64,000 nucleotides of DNA from Syngnathus acus (lineage: Eukaryota > Chordata > Actinopteri > Syngnathiformes > Syngnathidae): positions 1,180,001 through 1,244,000 of the forward strand of contig NC_051088.1 of the NCBI RefSeq assembly GCF_901709675.1, in the 5' to 3' direction. The notes under the pieces are model-generated. The model was not told the DNA's origin, made no database searches, and was given only the letters and a program-made list of their open reading frames with translations. Position numbers and translations under genes: made by a program. The stretch's first letter is position 1, and each line of letters starts with the position of its first letter. Positions 10,532 to 22,239 of this stretch are shown in pieces.

Positions 10532-10711
10532 TTTCCTTTGGAGAGTACCGCCATGGAGCTGAAGGGTCTGAGCCCAGGAAGGGAGTACGTGTTTCAGGTG
10601 TGTACTATGGACCTCCTGGGTCTGGGCCAGTGGAGTCTCTGGAGCTCACCAATCACCGTCACTTTACCCACAATTAAAATGTCCCAAGTCAGGTTGTTGT
10701 CAGAATCTTAA
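10532..10711 (+). CDS. ebi3: EBI3, last coding exon with WSXWS-type motif
   Basis: After the CCTGCAG acceptor the frame continues in phase 0: FPLESTAMELKGLSPGREYV, FQVCTMDLLGLGQWSLWSSP and ITVTLPTIKMSQVRLLSES, with stop TAA at 10709-10711. GQWSLWS is a WSXWS box, the signature at the base of the second fibronectin domain of class I cytokine receptors; mammalian EBI3 has a diverged version at this point. There is no transmembrane segment after it, as expected for a secreted subunit. The three exons give 154 codons plus stop, about two thirds of the usual 230-residue protein. Confidence 0.92.
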   Translation, partial: FPLESTAMELKGLSPGREYVFQVCTMDLLGLGQWSLWSSPITVTLPTIKMSQVRLLSES

Positions 10712-10960
10712 ATTCATTGAGGCATGAACAATTTTTGTCACGCTGTGTCAATTGAATGGTCATTGTGCTGCACTTTCTGATATACCTGCCTTGGCCACCT
10801 GTAGCCAGTGTAAGTCAGACAAATATAGTTTTCATCGAGATGTCTCTCCTCTCAGTTCATCAGTACGGTACAAATAGTAATTCTTGCAGAGAATAAATAA
10901 TATATGACTGAGTACTACTATGTCTCCTGGTGTGTTGCACTGTTTTGAGTTCAATTCATT
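10712..10960 (+). other. ebi3 3' UTR, AATAAA at 10892
   Basis: Unique-looking sequence after the stop. AATAAA at 10892-10897 is a candidate poly(A) signal about 180 bp past the stop codon. The first hAT begins at 10969, so the transcript probably ends before it. Confidence 0.5.
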
Positions 10961-11323
10961 GCTTATAGCAGCGGTCCCCAATCTATTTAGTACATAGGTC
11001 GGCAACCCATGGCTCCGGAGCCACATGTGGCTCTTTCATCCTTCTGTTGTGGCTCCCTGTGACTTTGGAAAATAATGAGTATTTTATAAAAATTTAATTT
11101 TATTTTAGTTTGTTCATTTTAAAATAGAATTCTGAATTTGAAGATTATGGTAAACTTGTAACATTAAAATTAAACGTTTTTAATATTTTTACCGCCCAAA
11201 ATATGCGGCACATCCGCCGATGTGCGACATTCGAATTCCTGGCGTCCCTCACGTCTGGCAGCCGGCGTTTTTCCAGCACACTACCAGCGTGATTTTTTGA
11301 CCCCTGCCTGGAAGGTAGGAATG

Positions 11324-13211
11324 ATGGATAAATCCAAGAAAAGGTAAATTTCTGAAGATAACAGAACGTTTAATGCTACGTGGGCAGATTCTTTTGCTTT
11401 CACTGCTGATGAAACTGGTTTACCAGTCTGCTTAATATGTGGTGAAAAATTGGCAAACAACAAAAAGTCAAATGTTGCGAGACATTTCGAGAACAAACAC
11501 GGCCTTTGCTAAAAAATATCCCAAGGGAGAGGAGCGAAAAAAGGCCGTTTCGGAGCTGATGCGGAAGGCTGATGTGAGCAGAAGTCACTTCAAGAAGTGG
11601 ATTAAGACTGGAAATTCAACTACATGTGCAAGTTTCGTGGCTGCTCAGGAAATAGTCAAGCATGGGAAGCCATTTACAGATGGAGAATACCTCAAAGAAA
11701 CATTTATTAAGATTTCAGAACATCTGTTCTCGGACTTCAAAAACAAAGATGAAATTTTGCAGAAAATAAATGACATGCCTCTCTCTGCAAAAACTGTCCA
11801 AGACAGAACTGTGAAGATGGCAGAAAACGTCACCAGAAAGCAGATTGAAGATATCAATTCAGCTTTGGCGTATGCAATCGCCTGTGATTTATCCAAAGAC
11901 AAAAATGACATTGAACAAATAGCGCTGTTCTGCCGATACGTGAGCGCTGCTGGGCCACAGGAAGAAATGATTGAATTGATACCGTTAAAAGGCCAAACAC
12001 GGGAGGAGGACATCTGCGAGGCTGTCTTGGATTGTTTAAGAACCAAAGAAATAAAGACCAGCCACCTGGTGTCCGTGGCTACTGATGGGGCACCATCTAT
12101 GACGGGAGCTCAGAAGGGCTTTATGGCTTTACTGCAGAAGTCACTGGATAGAAAGTTGCTGACATTCCATTGCATCTTGCATCAAGAAGCATTGTGTGCG
12201 CAAACATTTCCTCCAGAATGCACAGAAGTAATGGATGTTGTCATTCAGATTGTTAACAAAATAATGGCAAAAGGTTTAAATCACCGTCAGTTCCGCTCAT
12301 TACTGGATGAGTTGGACAGCGCGTATTCTGATCTCTTGCTGCATAACAAAGTCCGGTGGCTGTCCAGAGGGGAAGTGCTGAAACGCTTTGCAGCGTGTCT
12401 GGAAGAGGTGAAAGTTTTCCTCAGCAACAAAGGGCTCACTTTTCCTGAGCTGGAACAGCCAGAGTGGCTGGAAAAACTCCACTTCATGGTTGATACTATG
12501 ACAGCGCACCTGAACACGTTGAACACATCTCTTCAGGGGAAAGGAGGCACAGCTCTGCACATGCTGGAAGAGGTGCTGGGATTCGAGCGCAAATTGACAG
12601 TGTTCGCCAAGGATTTACAGTGAGGTACACTGTATCACTTCCCCGCTTTGAGAGAGTTCCAACAAGCTGGCAATGCCATAAATTCACAGTATTTGCAATC
12701 TGTAATCACTGCAATGCAAACATCATTTGGAAAACGATTCTGTGAGTTCAGAGAGGAAAAAAACACCTTATCCTTCCCTGTCACTCCCCTGACCATCGAT
12801 CCATCCCTGTTGAACATGACTGCATTTGCAGGTGTAAGTCAACCTGATCTGGAGATGGAACTAGCCGACATCGCCGACAAGGACATCTGGGTGTTGAAGC
12901 TCAAAAGCTTAACAGCTGATCTAGAAAATGTGTGCCGTCAGAAGGCCGTTCTCGCTCAGAATCACAAATGGAGCGACATTGCAAACCTTCCCAAACAGGA
13001 CAAACTTGTGTTTGAGACATGGAATGCCATCCCCGACAGCTACATAAACATGAAGAGGTATGCATTTGGGGTCCTGGCAATCTTCGGATCCACATACATC
13101 TGTGAGCAGGTCTTCTCCAACATGAACTTTATTAAAAACAAGCACCGCTCACGCCTCACAGACATCAGGTTACGTTCCTGTTTGAAGGTGTCACTTACAG
13201 CCCTGACGTGA
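11324..13211 (+). pseudogene. hAT transposase (BED finger, GTF2IRD2/EPM2AIP1-like)
   Basis: ATG at 11324 begins MDKSKKR and meets TAA within eight codons. The frame then shows a BED-type finger (LPVCLICGEKLANNKKSNVA, RHFENKH), a frameshift near 11500, and a 394-codon block from AFAKKYPKG to FAKDLQ. After an in-frame TGA at 12621-12623 it continues to 13211. hAT RNase H-like blocks are present: AYAIACDLS, LVSVATDGAPSMTGAQKGF, KVRWLSRGEVLKRF, and the C-terminal dimerisation block FGSTYICEQVFSNMNFIKNK with its Glu. It needs only three defects explained, so it is a fairly young pseudogene. Confidence 0.88.
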
Positions 13212-13349
13212 AGAAGCTGTGCAGCGAAGTTCAGGAGCAAAAATCACATTAACCAGGTAAAATAAATATTTTAATTGGGTATTATTTTCCATGTGTGTGT
13301 GCGTGCATACGTGCGTGCATGCGTGTATGTGAAATATAAAAGTGACATA

Positions 13350-13431
13350 AACGTAATTTCGATTTCTTTGTGTGTCTTGGCATGTGAAGAGGTTGACAAT
13401 AAAGCAGACTTTGACTTTGATAAATACATAA
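13350..13431 (+). mobile_element. LINE 3' tail, same family as 4674-5224
   Basis: TAATTTCGATTTCTTTGTGT ... GACAATAAAGCAGACTTTGACTTTGA matches, in the opposite orientation, the 3' end of the LINE at 4674-5224. It is a severely 5'-truncated insertion of about 80 bp. Confidence 0.7.
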
Positions 13432-13592
13432 CTATATATTAAGTGAAGTAGTCCTTTTTTTAATTCAGGAGGACAACTGGCTGCACACTCCAGTACACAC
13501 GATGGGACAGAAGCAGACTGCGCATTTTTTTGGTTTGCATTGTTCGTTCAGTGCTGGTGGATAATATTTGGATAAGTTTGGATTTTTATCTC

Positions 13593-13797
13593 ATAAATAA
13601 GAGGACAGGTGACTGCAGGCTGTTTGCATTTTTTGTTCAGTGGGTTGGGTAAGTTTGGATTTTTATTTCTTAAATACGAGGACTCAAATAGACACCGGGT
13701 ATTTTATTTGAAATTAAGCATCAACCAGGCACGTGCACTCATAAGGAGGCAGGTGAGGCAGTGCCTCACCTTGCCACCAGGGGCGGTAAAGGGCTCA
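13593..13797 (+). repeat. 205-bp direct repeat, left copy (flanks Rex3)
   Basis: Read base by base it matches 16999-17203 with a constant offset of 3406 and no mismatch or gap that I could find. It runs from ATAAATAAGAGGACAGGTGA to GGTAAAGGGCTCA. It contains a near-palindrome GGTGAGGCAGTGCCTCACC. A more diverged relative of its first 90 bases lies just upstream (13469-13592). The simplest reading is a very long target-site duplication of the Rex3 insertion. Confidence 0.9.
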
Positions 13798-16700
13798 CCA
13801 TGGTTTTTATATAAATAATATATATGGACACAGATTTCCCTCGCCCGGACGCGGATCACCGGGGCCCCCCTCTGGAGCCAGGCCTGGAGGCGGGGCTCGA
13901 AGGCGAGCGTCTGGTGGCCGGGCCTTCGCCCATGGGGCCCGGCCGGGCACAGCCCGAAAAGGAAATGTGGGTCCCCCTTCCCATGGGCTCACCACCTGTG
14001 GGAGGAGCCAAAGGGGTCGGGTGCAGTGCAAGCTGGGCGGCGGCCAAAGGCAGGGACCTTGGCGGTCTGATCCCCGGCTGCAGAAGCTGGCTCTTGGGAC
14101 ATGGAATGTCACCTCTCTGGCTGGGAAGGAGCCCGAGCTGGTGTGCGAGACAGAAAAGTTCCGACTAGATATAGTCGGACTTGCCTCCACGCACAGTTTG
14201 GGTTCCGGTACAAGCCCTCTCGAGAGGGGCTGGACTCTCTTCCACTCTGGAGTTGCCCACGGTGAGAGCAGGTGTGGGTATACTTATTGCCCCCCGGCTG
14301 GGCGCCTGCACATTGGGGTTCACCCCGGTGAACGAGAGGGTAGCCTCCCTCCGCCTTCGGGTGGGGGCACGGGTCCTGACTGTTGTTTGTGTCTATGCAC
14401 CAAACGGCAGCTCAGAGTACCCACCCTTCTTGGAGTCCCTGGAGGAAGTGCTGGAGAGCGCTCCTTCTGGGGACTCCATCGTTCTACTGGGTGACTTCAA
14501 TGCTCACCTGGGCAATGACAGTGAGACCTGGAAGGGCGTGATTGGGAGGAACGGCCCCCCCGATCTGAACCCGAGTGGTGTTCTATTATTGGACTTCTGT
14601 GCTCGACACGGATTTTCTATAATGAACACCATGTTCAAACATAAGGGTGTCCATGTGTGCACTTGGCACCAGGACACCCTAGGCCGCAGTTCGATGATCG
14701 ACTTTGTAGTCGTGTCATCGGATTTGCGGCCGCATGTTTTGGACACTCTGGCGAAGAGAGGGGCGGAGCTGTCAACTGATCACCACCTGGTGGTGGGTTG
14801 GCTCCGATGGTGGGGGAAGATGCCGGTCCGACCTGGCAGACCCAAACGCTCTGTGAGGGTCTGCTGGGAACGTCTGGCGGAATCCCCTGTCAGGAAGAGC
14901 TTCAACTCCCACCTCCGGCAGAGCTTTTCCCACGTCCCAGGGGAGGCGGGGGACATTGAGTCCGAGTGGACCTTGTTCCGCGCCTCCATTGTTGAGGCGG
15001 CCGACCGGAGCTGTGGCCGTAAGGTCATTGGTGCCTGTCGTGGCGGCAATCCCCGAACCCGCTGGTGGACACCGGCGGTAAGGGATGCCGTCAAGCTGAA
15101 GAAGGAGTCCTATCGGGCCGTTTTGGCCTGCGGGACTCCGGAGGCAGCTGACAGGTACCGGATGGCCAAGCGGAACGCGGCTTCGGCGGTTGCTGAGGCA
15201 AAAACCCGGGCGTGGGAGGAGTTTGGCGAGGCCATGGAGAATGACTTCCGGACGGCTTCGAGGAAATTCTGGTCCACCATCCGGCGTCTCAGGAGGGGGA
15301 AGCAGTGCAACGTCAACACTGTTTACAGTGGCGATGGCGTGCTGCTGACCTCGACTCGGGACGTCGTGTGTCGGTGGGGAGAATACTTCGAAGACCTCCT
15401 CAATTCCACCTACACGCCTTCCATTGTGGAAGCAGGGCCTGGGGACTCTGAGGCGGACTCTCCAATCTCTGGGGTCGAAGTCACTGGGGTCGTTAAAAAA
15501 CTCCTCGGTGGCAAGGCCCTGGGGGTGGATGAGATCCGCCCGGATTTCTTAAGGGCTCTGGATGTTGTGGGGCTGTCATGGCTGACACGTCTCTACAACA
15601 TCGCGTGGACATCGGGGACAGTGCCTCTGGATTGGCAGACTGGGGTGGTGGTTCCCCTCTTTAAGAAGGGGGACCGGAGGGTGTGTTCCAATTACAGGGG
15701 AATTACACTCCTCAGCCTCCCTGGTAAGGTCTATTCAGGGGTGCTGGAGAGGAGGGTCCGTCGGGAGGTCGAACCTCGGATTCAGGAGGAACAGTGTGGC
15801 TTTCGTCCTGGCCGTGGAACAGTGGACCAGCTCTTCACCCTCAGCAGGATCCTCGGGGGTGCATGGGAGTTCGCCCAACCAGTCCACATGTGTTTTGTGG
15901 ACTTGGAGAAGGCGTTCGACCGTGTCCCTCGGGAGGTTCTGTGGGGGGGTGCTTCGGGAGTACGGGGTACCGAGCCAACTGATAAGGGCGGTTCGGTCCC
16001 TGTATCACCGATGCCAGAGTTTGGTCCGCATTTCCGGCAGTAAGTCGGATTCGTTCCCAGTGAGGGTTGGACTCCGCCAAGGCTGCCCTTTGTCACCGAT
16101 TCTGTTCATAATTTTTATGGACAGAATTTCTAGGCGCAGCCGAGGCGTTGAGGGTGTACGGTTTGGGGACCTCAGCATTGCGTCTCTGCTTTTTGCAGAC
16201 GACGTGGTGCTGTTGGCTTCTTCAGGCCGTGATCTCCAGCTCTCACTGGAGCGGTTCGCAGCCGAGTGTGAAGCGGTCGGGATGAGGGTCAGCAGCTCCA
16301 AATCCGAGTCCATGGTCCTCGATCGGAAAAGGGTGGAATGCCCTCTCTGGATCGGGGATGAGATCCTGCCCCAAGTGGAGGAGTTTAAGTATCTTGGGGT
16401 CTTGTTCACGAGTGAGGGGAGGATGGAGCGCGAGATCGACAGGCGGATCGGTGCAGCGTCTGCAGTAATGCGGACTCTGTACCGGTCCGTCGTGGTGAAG
16501 AGAGAGCTGAGCCAAAAGGCAAAGCTCTCAATTTACCGTTCGATTTACGCTCCTACCCTCACCTATGGTCACGAGCTATGGGTCGTGACCGAAAGAATGA
16601 GATCCCGGATACAAGCGGCCGAAATGAGTTTTCTCCGCAGGATGTCCGGGCTCTCCCTTAGAGATGGGGTGAGAAGTTCGGTCATCCGGGAGAGACTCTG

Positions 16701-16998
16701 AGTAGAGTCGCTACTCCTCCACGTTGAGAGGAGCCAGATGAGGTGGCTCGGGCACCTCATCAGGATGCCTCCTGGACGCCTCCCTGGGGAGGTGTTCCGG
16801 GCATGTCCCACCGGTAGGAGACCCCGGGGACGGCCCAGGACGCGCTGGAGAGACTATGTCTCTCAGCTGGCCTGGGAACACCTTGGGATCCCCCGGGATG
16901 AGTTAGATGAAGTGGCTGGGGAGAAGGAAGTCTGGGAGTCCCTCCTGAAGCTGCTGCCCCCGCGACCCGACCCCGGATAAGCGGAAGAAGATGGATGG
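13798..16998 (+). mobile_element. Rex3-type (RTE clade) LINE, nearly complete
   Basis: The 5' end lies shortly after 13797; compared with the copy at 55221-58408 it begins at the same TATATGGACC-like segment, so it lacks the most 5' bases. The 3' end has the short RTE-type UTR CGACCCCGGATAAGCGGAAG followed by GATGGATGGAT (16989-17000), the tandem GATG tail known for Rex3. It inserted inside the hAT at 10993-18094 and is bordered by the 205-bp repeats. Confidence 0.88.
14181..16980 (+). pseudogene. Rex3 polyprotein: AP endonuclease plus reverse transcriptase, frameshifted
   Basis: Upstream 13967-14180 already reads LGTWNVTSLAGKEPELV, so the ORF starts earlier than 14181, with a frame change near 14180-14260. 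The endonuclease blocks are [29 protein letters not shown] and the [11 protein letters not shown] region. The RT shows [52 protein letters not shown] and the catalytic SLLFADDVVLLAS. A run of G at about 15942-15950 shifts the frame from the 620-codon segment (to 16043) into the next (to 16701). A stop at 16699-16701 cuts off the C-terminal block RPRGRPRTRWRDYVSQLAWE, which continues to 16980. Inactive as it stands, but only a few lesions. Confidence 0.85.
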
Positions 16999-17203
16999 AT
17001 AAATAAGAGGACAGGTGACTGCAGGCTGTTTGCATTTTTTGTTCAGTGGGTTGGGTAAGTTTGGATTTTTATTTCTTAAATACGAGGACTCAAATAGACA
17101 CCGGGTATTTTATTTGAAATTAAGCATCAACCAGGCACGTGCACTCATAAGGAGGCAGGTGAGGCAGTGCCTCACCTTGCCACCAGGGGCGGTAAAGGGC
17201 TCA
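16999..17203 (+). repeat. 205-bp direct repeat, right copy
   Basis: Identical to 13593-13797. Its first two bases overlap the GATGGAT tail of Rex3. After GGGCTCA the sequence continues into hAT coding sequence (17204 on), whereas the left copy continues into Rex3. That is the pattern expected when the right copy keeps the original downstream neighbour. Confidence 0.9.
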
Positions 17204-17959
17204 ACATGACATTTCAATGATTCAATAGCCCTGTTAATGTCCGATATTCTGCGTTCAACAGTGTGGCGGGACAGTTGGACATCTGATATGCTTTGTTTTA
17301 GTTTGTCGTCTTTAGGAGACAAGATTTCAACTTTTTTTTTTTAATGAAGTCCCCTTCGTTGTATGGCTTTTTAGCCTGTGCAATGTTCCAAGCCAGTTGA
17401 TATGATGCAAGCGTTACGGTCTCTGAGTGGTTTGTAAATTTTTGGAAAAACTGCATCTGCTTTTCTGCCTGACTTTTCAAAGTGACCAACCTGTGCTTGC
17501 GAAGTTCAGTCCCTTTTGGAAATTCCTGATCGATATTAGGATGGACTGAGCTGAAGTGACGCTGAAGATTTGAAGCTTTGAAATGCGCTAATGATGCCTG
17601 ACATATAAGGCAGAATGGCTTGCCATTACGTTCAACAAAAAAATATAAACTCTCCCACTCTGTTAAAAACGTCCTGTGTTCTTCTTCATATTTTCGTTTG
17701 GCTGTGCTTTTTTTCCCTGCCATTTTGAGAGCGAACTTGAAACAAATTATTTACAACTCAAATGATCGCGCGCATTTGTCATCATTTAGAGTACGTCATT
17801 CTTCTTCTTCTTTTCAACTCAAACCGATTCAACTGGTCAGCGCGCCACCTAGCGCCAGCCAAGCATTTTGACGCTTGTCATGTGAAATCTCCTGAAGAGC
17901 CGCATGAAACCAGCCAAAGAGCCGCATGCGGCTCGCGAGCCGCGGGTTGGCCACCGCTG
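17204..17959 (-). mobile_element. Second hAT fragment with BED-finger transposase N-terminus
   Basis: The right end GGTTGGCCACCGCTG (17945-17959), with GAGCCGCATGCGGCTCGCGA inside it, is a hAT terminus. On the minus strand a start at 17723 gives MAGKKSTAKRKYEEEHRTFL and a BED-like finger (GKPFCLICQASLAHFKASNL, QRHFSSVH). A frameshift at a T-run near 17330-17345 leads to LKQSISDVQLSRHTVERRIS and DINRAIESLKCH. The rest of the transposase is absent. A sister of this N-terminus lies at 43088. The left end was not found, so its limit within the 13431-13600 neighbourhood is unknown. Confidence 0.72.
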
Positions 17960-18102
17960 GAGTAGAATAACATATGTGCGAAGGCCATCGCCTTCACACA
18001 ATGATGTCAAAATGGGTTGTGGCTCCGGGTGCTTTCTTTTCATTGGGGGGCGGTCCCAAATGGCTCTTTGAGTAAAAAAGGTTGCCGACCCCTGATTTAG
18101 CA

Positions 18103-19440
18103 CCACGGACCGTTTCAATAGCTGTGTCCAATTTCACAGGCTGCGTCAGTTTTTTCGGCCAGTTTTCAGGCTACATCACATAATTTCCAGAGCGACGCGA
18201 TGGCGCATCACGTGACACACGAATGCAGCCTTAAAACTGGCCTTCGTTTCCATGGCGATGAACTTGTTTCTTATTATTACTTTTTAGAATATTTATTTAG
18301 GACATGTAAACACATGTAGGTGTCAAACATAGAGCCTAAGAAATAAAGCACTCCAATAGAAGGTTTTGTGTGCTTTGGAATTTGTTGATTGCCCAATAGT
18401 TACACATGTAAATTAGGTTTCTGGTTAATGTATCGACATTTATAAACATGCCATTTAGCCAGCAGTATCTTAGAAATGTATTTTTGTTCAGATTTGTTGC
18501 ATGAGTAACACTTAAGTACTTTTGTTTTATTTGTTTCTTTTCACTTTCTTGTAGCAGACTTTAGTGATGCCCACATTGCTCCACTCTATACAACAGCAAT
18601 GCATTTAACACTACTTGACGCGCCTTCTCGCCCAAGCTGTTGAAAATGAAAGACCTTGTCTACGCAAGTGTTTCCGGTGGAGCATTTACTTTGAAGTTCC
18701 AGACACAAGTGGTGTGTTGTCGCTAGACCAATCAGGGAGTCTTCGGGTGGCTCAACGTATTAAACGTTGAGAAGAGAGTAGGAAAGCATTGAAAGAAGAG
18801 AGACGCAAAATGAAGGCTGCGAAGATCACATTTTCATAGCTTTAACTCACGGCCCGTCTCCATAGAAACCAGGCCAGGTTCAAAGGCCAAGGGAATTTGA
18901 ACACCAGCGGTGCCGTCTTGTTGTGCCGGAAATGACGCCATGTCGTTGCCATATTGTGCGTTGAAAGACGCTGGCTATTAATTTGTACAGAGATAGTCCG
19001 CCTGTCCAAATTCGCCACGGATTATGCGGTCCAGGGAGACGGAGCTTATTATGTGAAATGTAGCTGAGATTTCCAAAATAGACATACACGTAGGTACAGA
19101 TGCAAATAGCCTGTTTAGGTCTATCCTCTTTTGGTGCAAAATAAAATAATATTCTGCCAAAGTAGTGGTCCCCAGGTTGCTTCTTGGTTATAATTTGTGG
19201 TTCCTTGGACAAAATTAGTTGAAAACCCCTGCTTCATGCGAACACCACAGTATAATATAATAATAAACGTGAATACACTGTGTATTCCTATACAACTTTA
19301 GCAGTGTCCTCGAACCTCGCACCAACAGCATAACGTGTAATGTTACGTTCACATCACAAGAATTGGAGAGGATCCTGTCCATTTTTAAAAATAAAAGATT
19401 GTTCAGACTATGGGAAATTAAACACGTTTTTTATTCTTTC
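18103..19440. other. Interior of outer hAT, no gene recognised
   Basis: Begins CACCACGGACCG and contains two GGCTGC/AAACTGGCC-rich blocks (18140-18260 and 18815-18900) that may be ends of another MITE. Otherwise AT-rich. The frames seen here are short and show no recognisable protein block. Confidence 0.4.
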
Positions 19441-19517
19441 TTATGCGGCCCAGCACCAAATGATCCACGGAATGGTACCGGTCGGCAGCCCAAGGGTTGG
19501 GGACCCCTGGCTAAAAG

Positions 19518-20270
19518 CACAGATGTCAGATTCAAGGTTGGGGGGGGGGGGGGGGGGGGTTGTGGGCCATATCCGGCCCACTGCATCATTTTATGTGGCC
19601 CATGAAAAAAAATTATGTCTGTCAACTATAATCTATACCAAAATGTTTGTCATGTGTAATGAATAATATTGAGATTTTGGAAGATTTTTTTTAATACCAT
19701 TTTTACAGTATTGAACTACATCTGAACTCATTCCTATCCTTGACATCTAATTTCAAAGATAGTACGCTATCATTTTACGTGTAATATGTGATATGGGTTT
19801 GGTTTCACTGTCAAAAAAGCCATCTGAGAAAGGAAAACCGTATCTACAAAGTGGCCCGCAACCAAAATAATAGTGTGGCAGTTTTTTCCCACATTCCAAA
19901 GAGGTTAATTGGAAACTCGAGGGTAATTGGACACGCTAAGTCCATAGGTTTGTTTGTTTTATTTAGGATCCCCATTAGCTCTGGCAATGCCAGTGCTACT
20001 CTTCCTGGGGTCCTTAAGGTGTGAGTGTGAATAGTTCTGTGCCAATGTGTGCGCTGCGATTAGCTGACAACCAGTTCGGGGTGTCCCTCGCCTCCTGCCT
20101 GAAGTCAGCTGTGATAGGATATTGGAGATGGAGTGAGCATATAGTTCGGGGAGGAGCAGAACTGTCACCAGACCTCAGTCTTTAGGAGGGCACAAGAAAT
20201 GAAATTATTACCCTAAAAAACTGCATGCGTGCATACATGCGTGGCTTGAATGCATCAATGCAAACACATT
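19518..20270. other. G-run, hAT-like debris and SINE/LINE tails
   Basis: A run of 20 G lies at 19540-19559. After it, GTGGGCCATATCCGGCCCAC and TGTGGCCCATG resemble the subterminal part of a hAT. TTTATTTAGGATCCCCATTAGCT (19957-19981) is like a reversed LINE 3' end that is common in fish. 20024-20130 matches the 3' half of the DANA/Mermaid-like SINEs (GTGTGAGTGTG, TCAGGGTGTCCC-like, CAGCTGTGATAGG). Confidence 0.45.
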
Positions 20271-22236
20271 AGAATCAAATGATGGATGGAATTATTGTTA
20301 TTGGTTGGTCCAAGTCTCAATTTATAAGTCAAGGATTCTGATAAAGCAATATATATATTTCATATTTGACGGCGCAAGCAAGACATTAAGAAGTGTAGCG
20401 GAGGTGAGAGACACGAGATAACGAAAAAATACAAAATATATTTTGGGGACCTTAGTTTGAGGGGGCACATTTATATTTGTTGCAAGGCTCTGGAGAGGAG
20501 GCCGCTGGCTATGCTTATATCTATTCACTCAGCGCATGTGCGCACGTGCGTGCATGCATATTGATGCGGGGGGGCGCTCCCCCAACTGAAACTCCCGCCC
20601 CCCACTTGTCCTGCACAAGGGGTACATCAGTGAAAGAACCACTGTCCAAAGAGACCAGTGACCATGGCAGGACTTAAGTCACTGCTGCTGAAGGATTTTA
20701 ATGCCACTAGCTTCCCATTGTAATGTCTGACTTGATTGCAAAGGATATGCTGAATAGAGTTCCTCAGTGCAAACATTCATAACACCTTTGAAGAAGACAC
20801 TGCAAAAGAAAAGTCAAATGTTTTATTTTCCTTATGAATCAGTAAGAGTCCATGTTACATACTAACATGTCTGACATCAAATTAAACATCTAAGAGCACA
20901 CAAAGTCAATACATCTTGCGTTAAATAGTTAAGAAATTTTTTTACAACAGTATTGTTATTTGCTCACTATCGTTACATTTGAAATAGAACATAATGTCTA
21001 AACAGTTTGATTTGTCTTTCACTCTTGATGGTTTAAAGGAAATCTGCACGAATCATTGGGGAAGGAGATGATGGAAAGTGGAGGAACCACAACATTCTGC
21101 GTTCCTTTGAAGGAAGTCGTGTGACCACACGGCATGTTAAATGGAAGGACTTGGTGCGTGTGCGCGTGTGTGCACGTGTGGAGAAATGACATGGTTTCAG
21201 TACTTTGGATCAACAATATCTTACTGTATTTTCTCAATTGAACACATTACTCTATTAAGCTTTTCCGTTTGTCCTCTAATAGAGGCCCAACAGTCTCGGC
21301 AGTTGAGTAAATATTTTAGGAAGTGCAAAGTACAACTTTGGAACATCAAGACAACCGCGTGTCAATATTTCTCACAAAGTTCTCGACAATAAAAACAAAA
21401 CTACACAAACGTATAAAGTGATCAACGGTGACACTGTGGACGCTTGTAAGCATTCATCAACATGCTTTTCATGGGTGATTCGTGAAAGAAAGACGTGATA
21501 GAAAATTTGTGTACATTTTTTTTTTCTCATTTGCATTGGCAAGCAAAGATGAAAAAATAAAAATCCACCACAAAACAAAAGCTTGTTTTTCACATTTTAA
21601 TTTTGGGCTCACATTTAAAAAATGGCTACATGTTTGAGAATTTTGAAGAGTTTTAAAATCTAATTTGTCAGCTGACATGAAATTTGAAACAGTTCAGTAA
21701 ATACACGTAAGCATGTTAGCTGCCTCAGCAATAATAAAGCCAGGTCCAAATGTTTTCACCTTACACTCAACCTAGAACTATAAAAACTTTAACTGCATAG
21801 AATGCATTCTAATACACTTTAATTTGATTATAGGGTACAAAAGCTGTATACAATAAAGAATTTAACATGATCATTATCAAAGGTCCTCAAAGTCAGGCGT
21901 TGAATGCCACGCACTATATATTGACGAAAAAGACGGTGTAAGAACAATGGCAGATACACTTAGATTGAAATATTCCTTCAGTTTTTTTGGTTGTTAACGC
22001 GCGCGCACTCACACACACAAGTACGCGCACGCACAAAATGCAGGTGAAGTTTCGGTGAGACATGGGACGCTATCAATGCTTCACAGCCAAAGTTGACATC
22101 AGCTGGATGCCTGATGTGTAACTACTCCAGGCACCAATATCTACAACTGATTTCACCATTTCTTTGAAAGAACAGTTCTACCCAGTGAGCCAGTCATTGT
22201 CAGTGCCCGTGTGACAACTGTTACACAATGTTTTTT
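20271..22236. other. AT-rich intergenic sequence, possible dnajc5 distal 3' region
   Basis: No transposon ends or protein blocks recognised. On the minus strand AATAAA occurs at 20822-20827 (TTTATT on plus), which could be a distal poly(A) signal for dnajc5, but it lies 8 kb from the stop and repeats intervene. Short CA/CG-rich simple repeats lie near 21140-21185 and 21990-22040. Confidence 0.35.
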
Positions 22237-22239
22237 TTA

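Larger units (their letters stand above)
10993..18094 (+). mobile_element. hAT element with GTF2IRD2/ZBED-like transposase, host of further insertions
   Basis: The left end (CATAGGTCGGCAACC, two bases off consensus) pairs with the right end GGTTGCCGACCCCTG (ending 18094). The 8-bp duplications are ATTTAGTA (10985-10992) and ATTTAGCA (18095-18102). GTGGCTC motifs lie inside both ends. It carries a transposase (11324-13211). A LINE tail, a Rex3 copy with its 205-bp duplication and a second, reversed hAT fragment expand it to 7.1 kb. Confidence 0.82.
10969..19509. mobile_element. Outer hAT element, split by nested insertions
   Basis: The left end CAGCGGTCCCCAA (10969) pairs with the right end TTGGGGACCCCTG (ending 19509). 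Flanking 8-mers are GCTTATAG (10961-10968) and GCTAAAAG (19510-19517), 6 of 8 identical. Only 24 bases of its left side survive before the inner hAT at 10993; its body resumes at 18095 with CACCACGGACCG. The reversed right end has the matching CCGTGGATCATTTGGTGCTG. No transposase of its own was recognised, so it is probably non-autonomous. Confidence 0.75.

Noticed and set aside
15796-16701. Separate 301-residue RT gene
   Set aside because: It is the continuation of the Rex3 polyprotein after a frameshift at the G run near 15945.
19540-19559. 20-base G run as a G-quadruplex feature
   Set aside because: A homopolymer of this length is as likely a sequencing or assembly artefact; no supporting structure around it.
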